Source: Chitinophagales bacterium
Lineage (GTDB): Bacteria > Bacteroidota > Bacteroidia > Chitinophagales > Chitinophagaceae
Length of the DNA stretch: 64,000 nucleotides
Assembly: GCA_020636575.1 (NCBI GenBank)
Contig: JACJXP010000002.1
Location: 124,001 to 188,000 of the forward strand
Direction: 5' to 3'
The translations under genes were made by a program, and so were the position numbers. The first letter of the stretch is position 1. Each line of letters begins with the position of its first letter. Under the pieces are notes generated by a model that worked only from the letters and a program-made list of their open reading frames with translations, had not been told where the DNA came from and did no database searches. Below, piece after piece: positions 63,608 to 64,000 of the stretch.

Positions 63608-64000
63608 TCACTTTGCCATAAAGCTCACCTCCAGTATTTCTTTGGTTTGATCTGTGAGCTTGAATCGATCATCAATACGCTGACCGATCACCCAGATAAT
63701 TCTTTTATCAGCTTCAAGCACCCAGGCATTTTCTTTCTCTGTCTTTGAAAGTTTATTATCTATAAAAAACCGGGCAAGTTTTTTCTTTTTGCGCATACCC
63801 AGTGGGTAAAAATAATCACCGGTCTTCCATTTACGTAACAACAGTGGGTATTGAATGTTTTTCTTATCGAGGCAGGCGACCTGGCTACTGGTTTGAGGTT
63901 GCTGATTTAATGTCGTTTCGAACTTAAGAGTACCTTCTTCAAAATCGATCTTTTTATCATTTACTTCAATGATAATATTCTGCGATAACTGTGTATTCGT
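63608..64000 (-). CDS. tilS: tRNA(Ile)-lysidine synthase, C-terminal part (5' end outside window)
   Basis: Only the last 130 residues are present; the gene begins beyond base 64000. They match the TilS C-terminal domain: LLLRKWKTGDYFYPLGMRKKK, LARFFIDNKLS, and RIIWVIGQRIDDRFKL, which recognise tRNA-Ile. The full enzyme lysidinylates C34 of tRNA-Ile(CAU), so it reads AUA. The apparent start at 63841 is internal (a TTG); the frame continues open to the window edge. Confidence 0.88.
   Translation of the reverse strand, partial: TNTQLSQNIIIEVNDKKIDFEEGTLKFETTLNQQPQTSSQVACLDKKNIQYPLLLRKWKTGDYFYPLGMRKKKKLARFFIDNKLSKTEKENAWVLEADKRIIWVIGQRIDDRFKLTDQTKEILEVSFMAK

Overview
The window is a stretch of chromosome from a member of the Bacteroidota, most probably the family Chitinophagaceae. 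The evidence is the set of protein families (Oar-like and CarboxypepD_reg-type TonB receptors, a NagB fused to a PIG-L deacetylase, FucP, DUF1080, an NHS-type sugar permease), the moderate-to-low G+C content, the mostly absent Shine-Dalgarno sequences, and several promoter-like matches to the Bacteroidetes consensus TTTG / TAnnTTTG. I see no phage, IS element, CRISPR array or rRNA. There is one tRNA gene, tRNA-Arg(ACG).

Layout. 1-3352: most of an SMC gene (minus strand, cut by the window start). 3483-9385: two TonB-dependent outer-membrane receptors. 9828-13507: a class III nucleotide cyclase with TolB-like and TPR regions, divergent from a membrane histidine kinase. 13516-24351: housekeeping and small genes, including a CBM48-like protein, a PiT phosphate transporter fused to a PhoU-like domain, an L,D-transpeptidase, a universal stress protein, a DUF1684 protein and an RmlD-like SDR. 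24521-27017: a pfkA-pyk glycolysis operon.

27554-36418: two divergent operons. Together they encode a c-type cytochrome lipoprotein, a GMC flavoenzyme with a Tat-exported gluconate-2-dehydrogenase-subunit-3-like protein, a DUF1080 lipoprotein, three sugar-isomerase-type TIM barrels, a Gfo/Idh/MocA oxidoreductase and a sugar/nucleoside permease. I read this as a periplasmic sugar-oxidation (3-keto-glycoside type) pathway. 36469-53714: a fucosylated glycoprotein-glycan locus, with a GH29 fucosidase, a complete-looking non-phosphorylating L-fucose operon except for fuconate dehydratase, CutC, glycosylasparaginase, GH20 hexosaminidase and the NagB/PIG-L fusion. A flavin reductase, a pirin, an NTF2-like protein and a CocE-type hydrolase lie in between. 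The locus has no SusC/SusD pair.

53826-55197: Bax-inhibitor-like protein, DUF1328 protein and tRNA-Arg with a structured leader. 55310-56677: an AT-rich S41 peptidase. 56688-62389: a caspase/TPR protein divergent from a CHASE2 membrane protein and a FecR-like secreted protein, the best candidate here for an undescribed system. 62457-64000: rlmH, a rhomboid protease and the 3' end of tilS.
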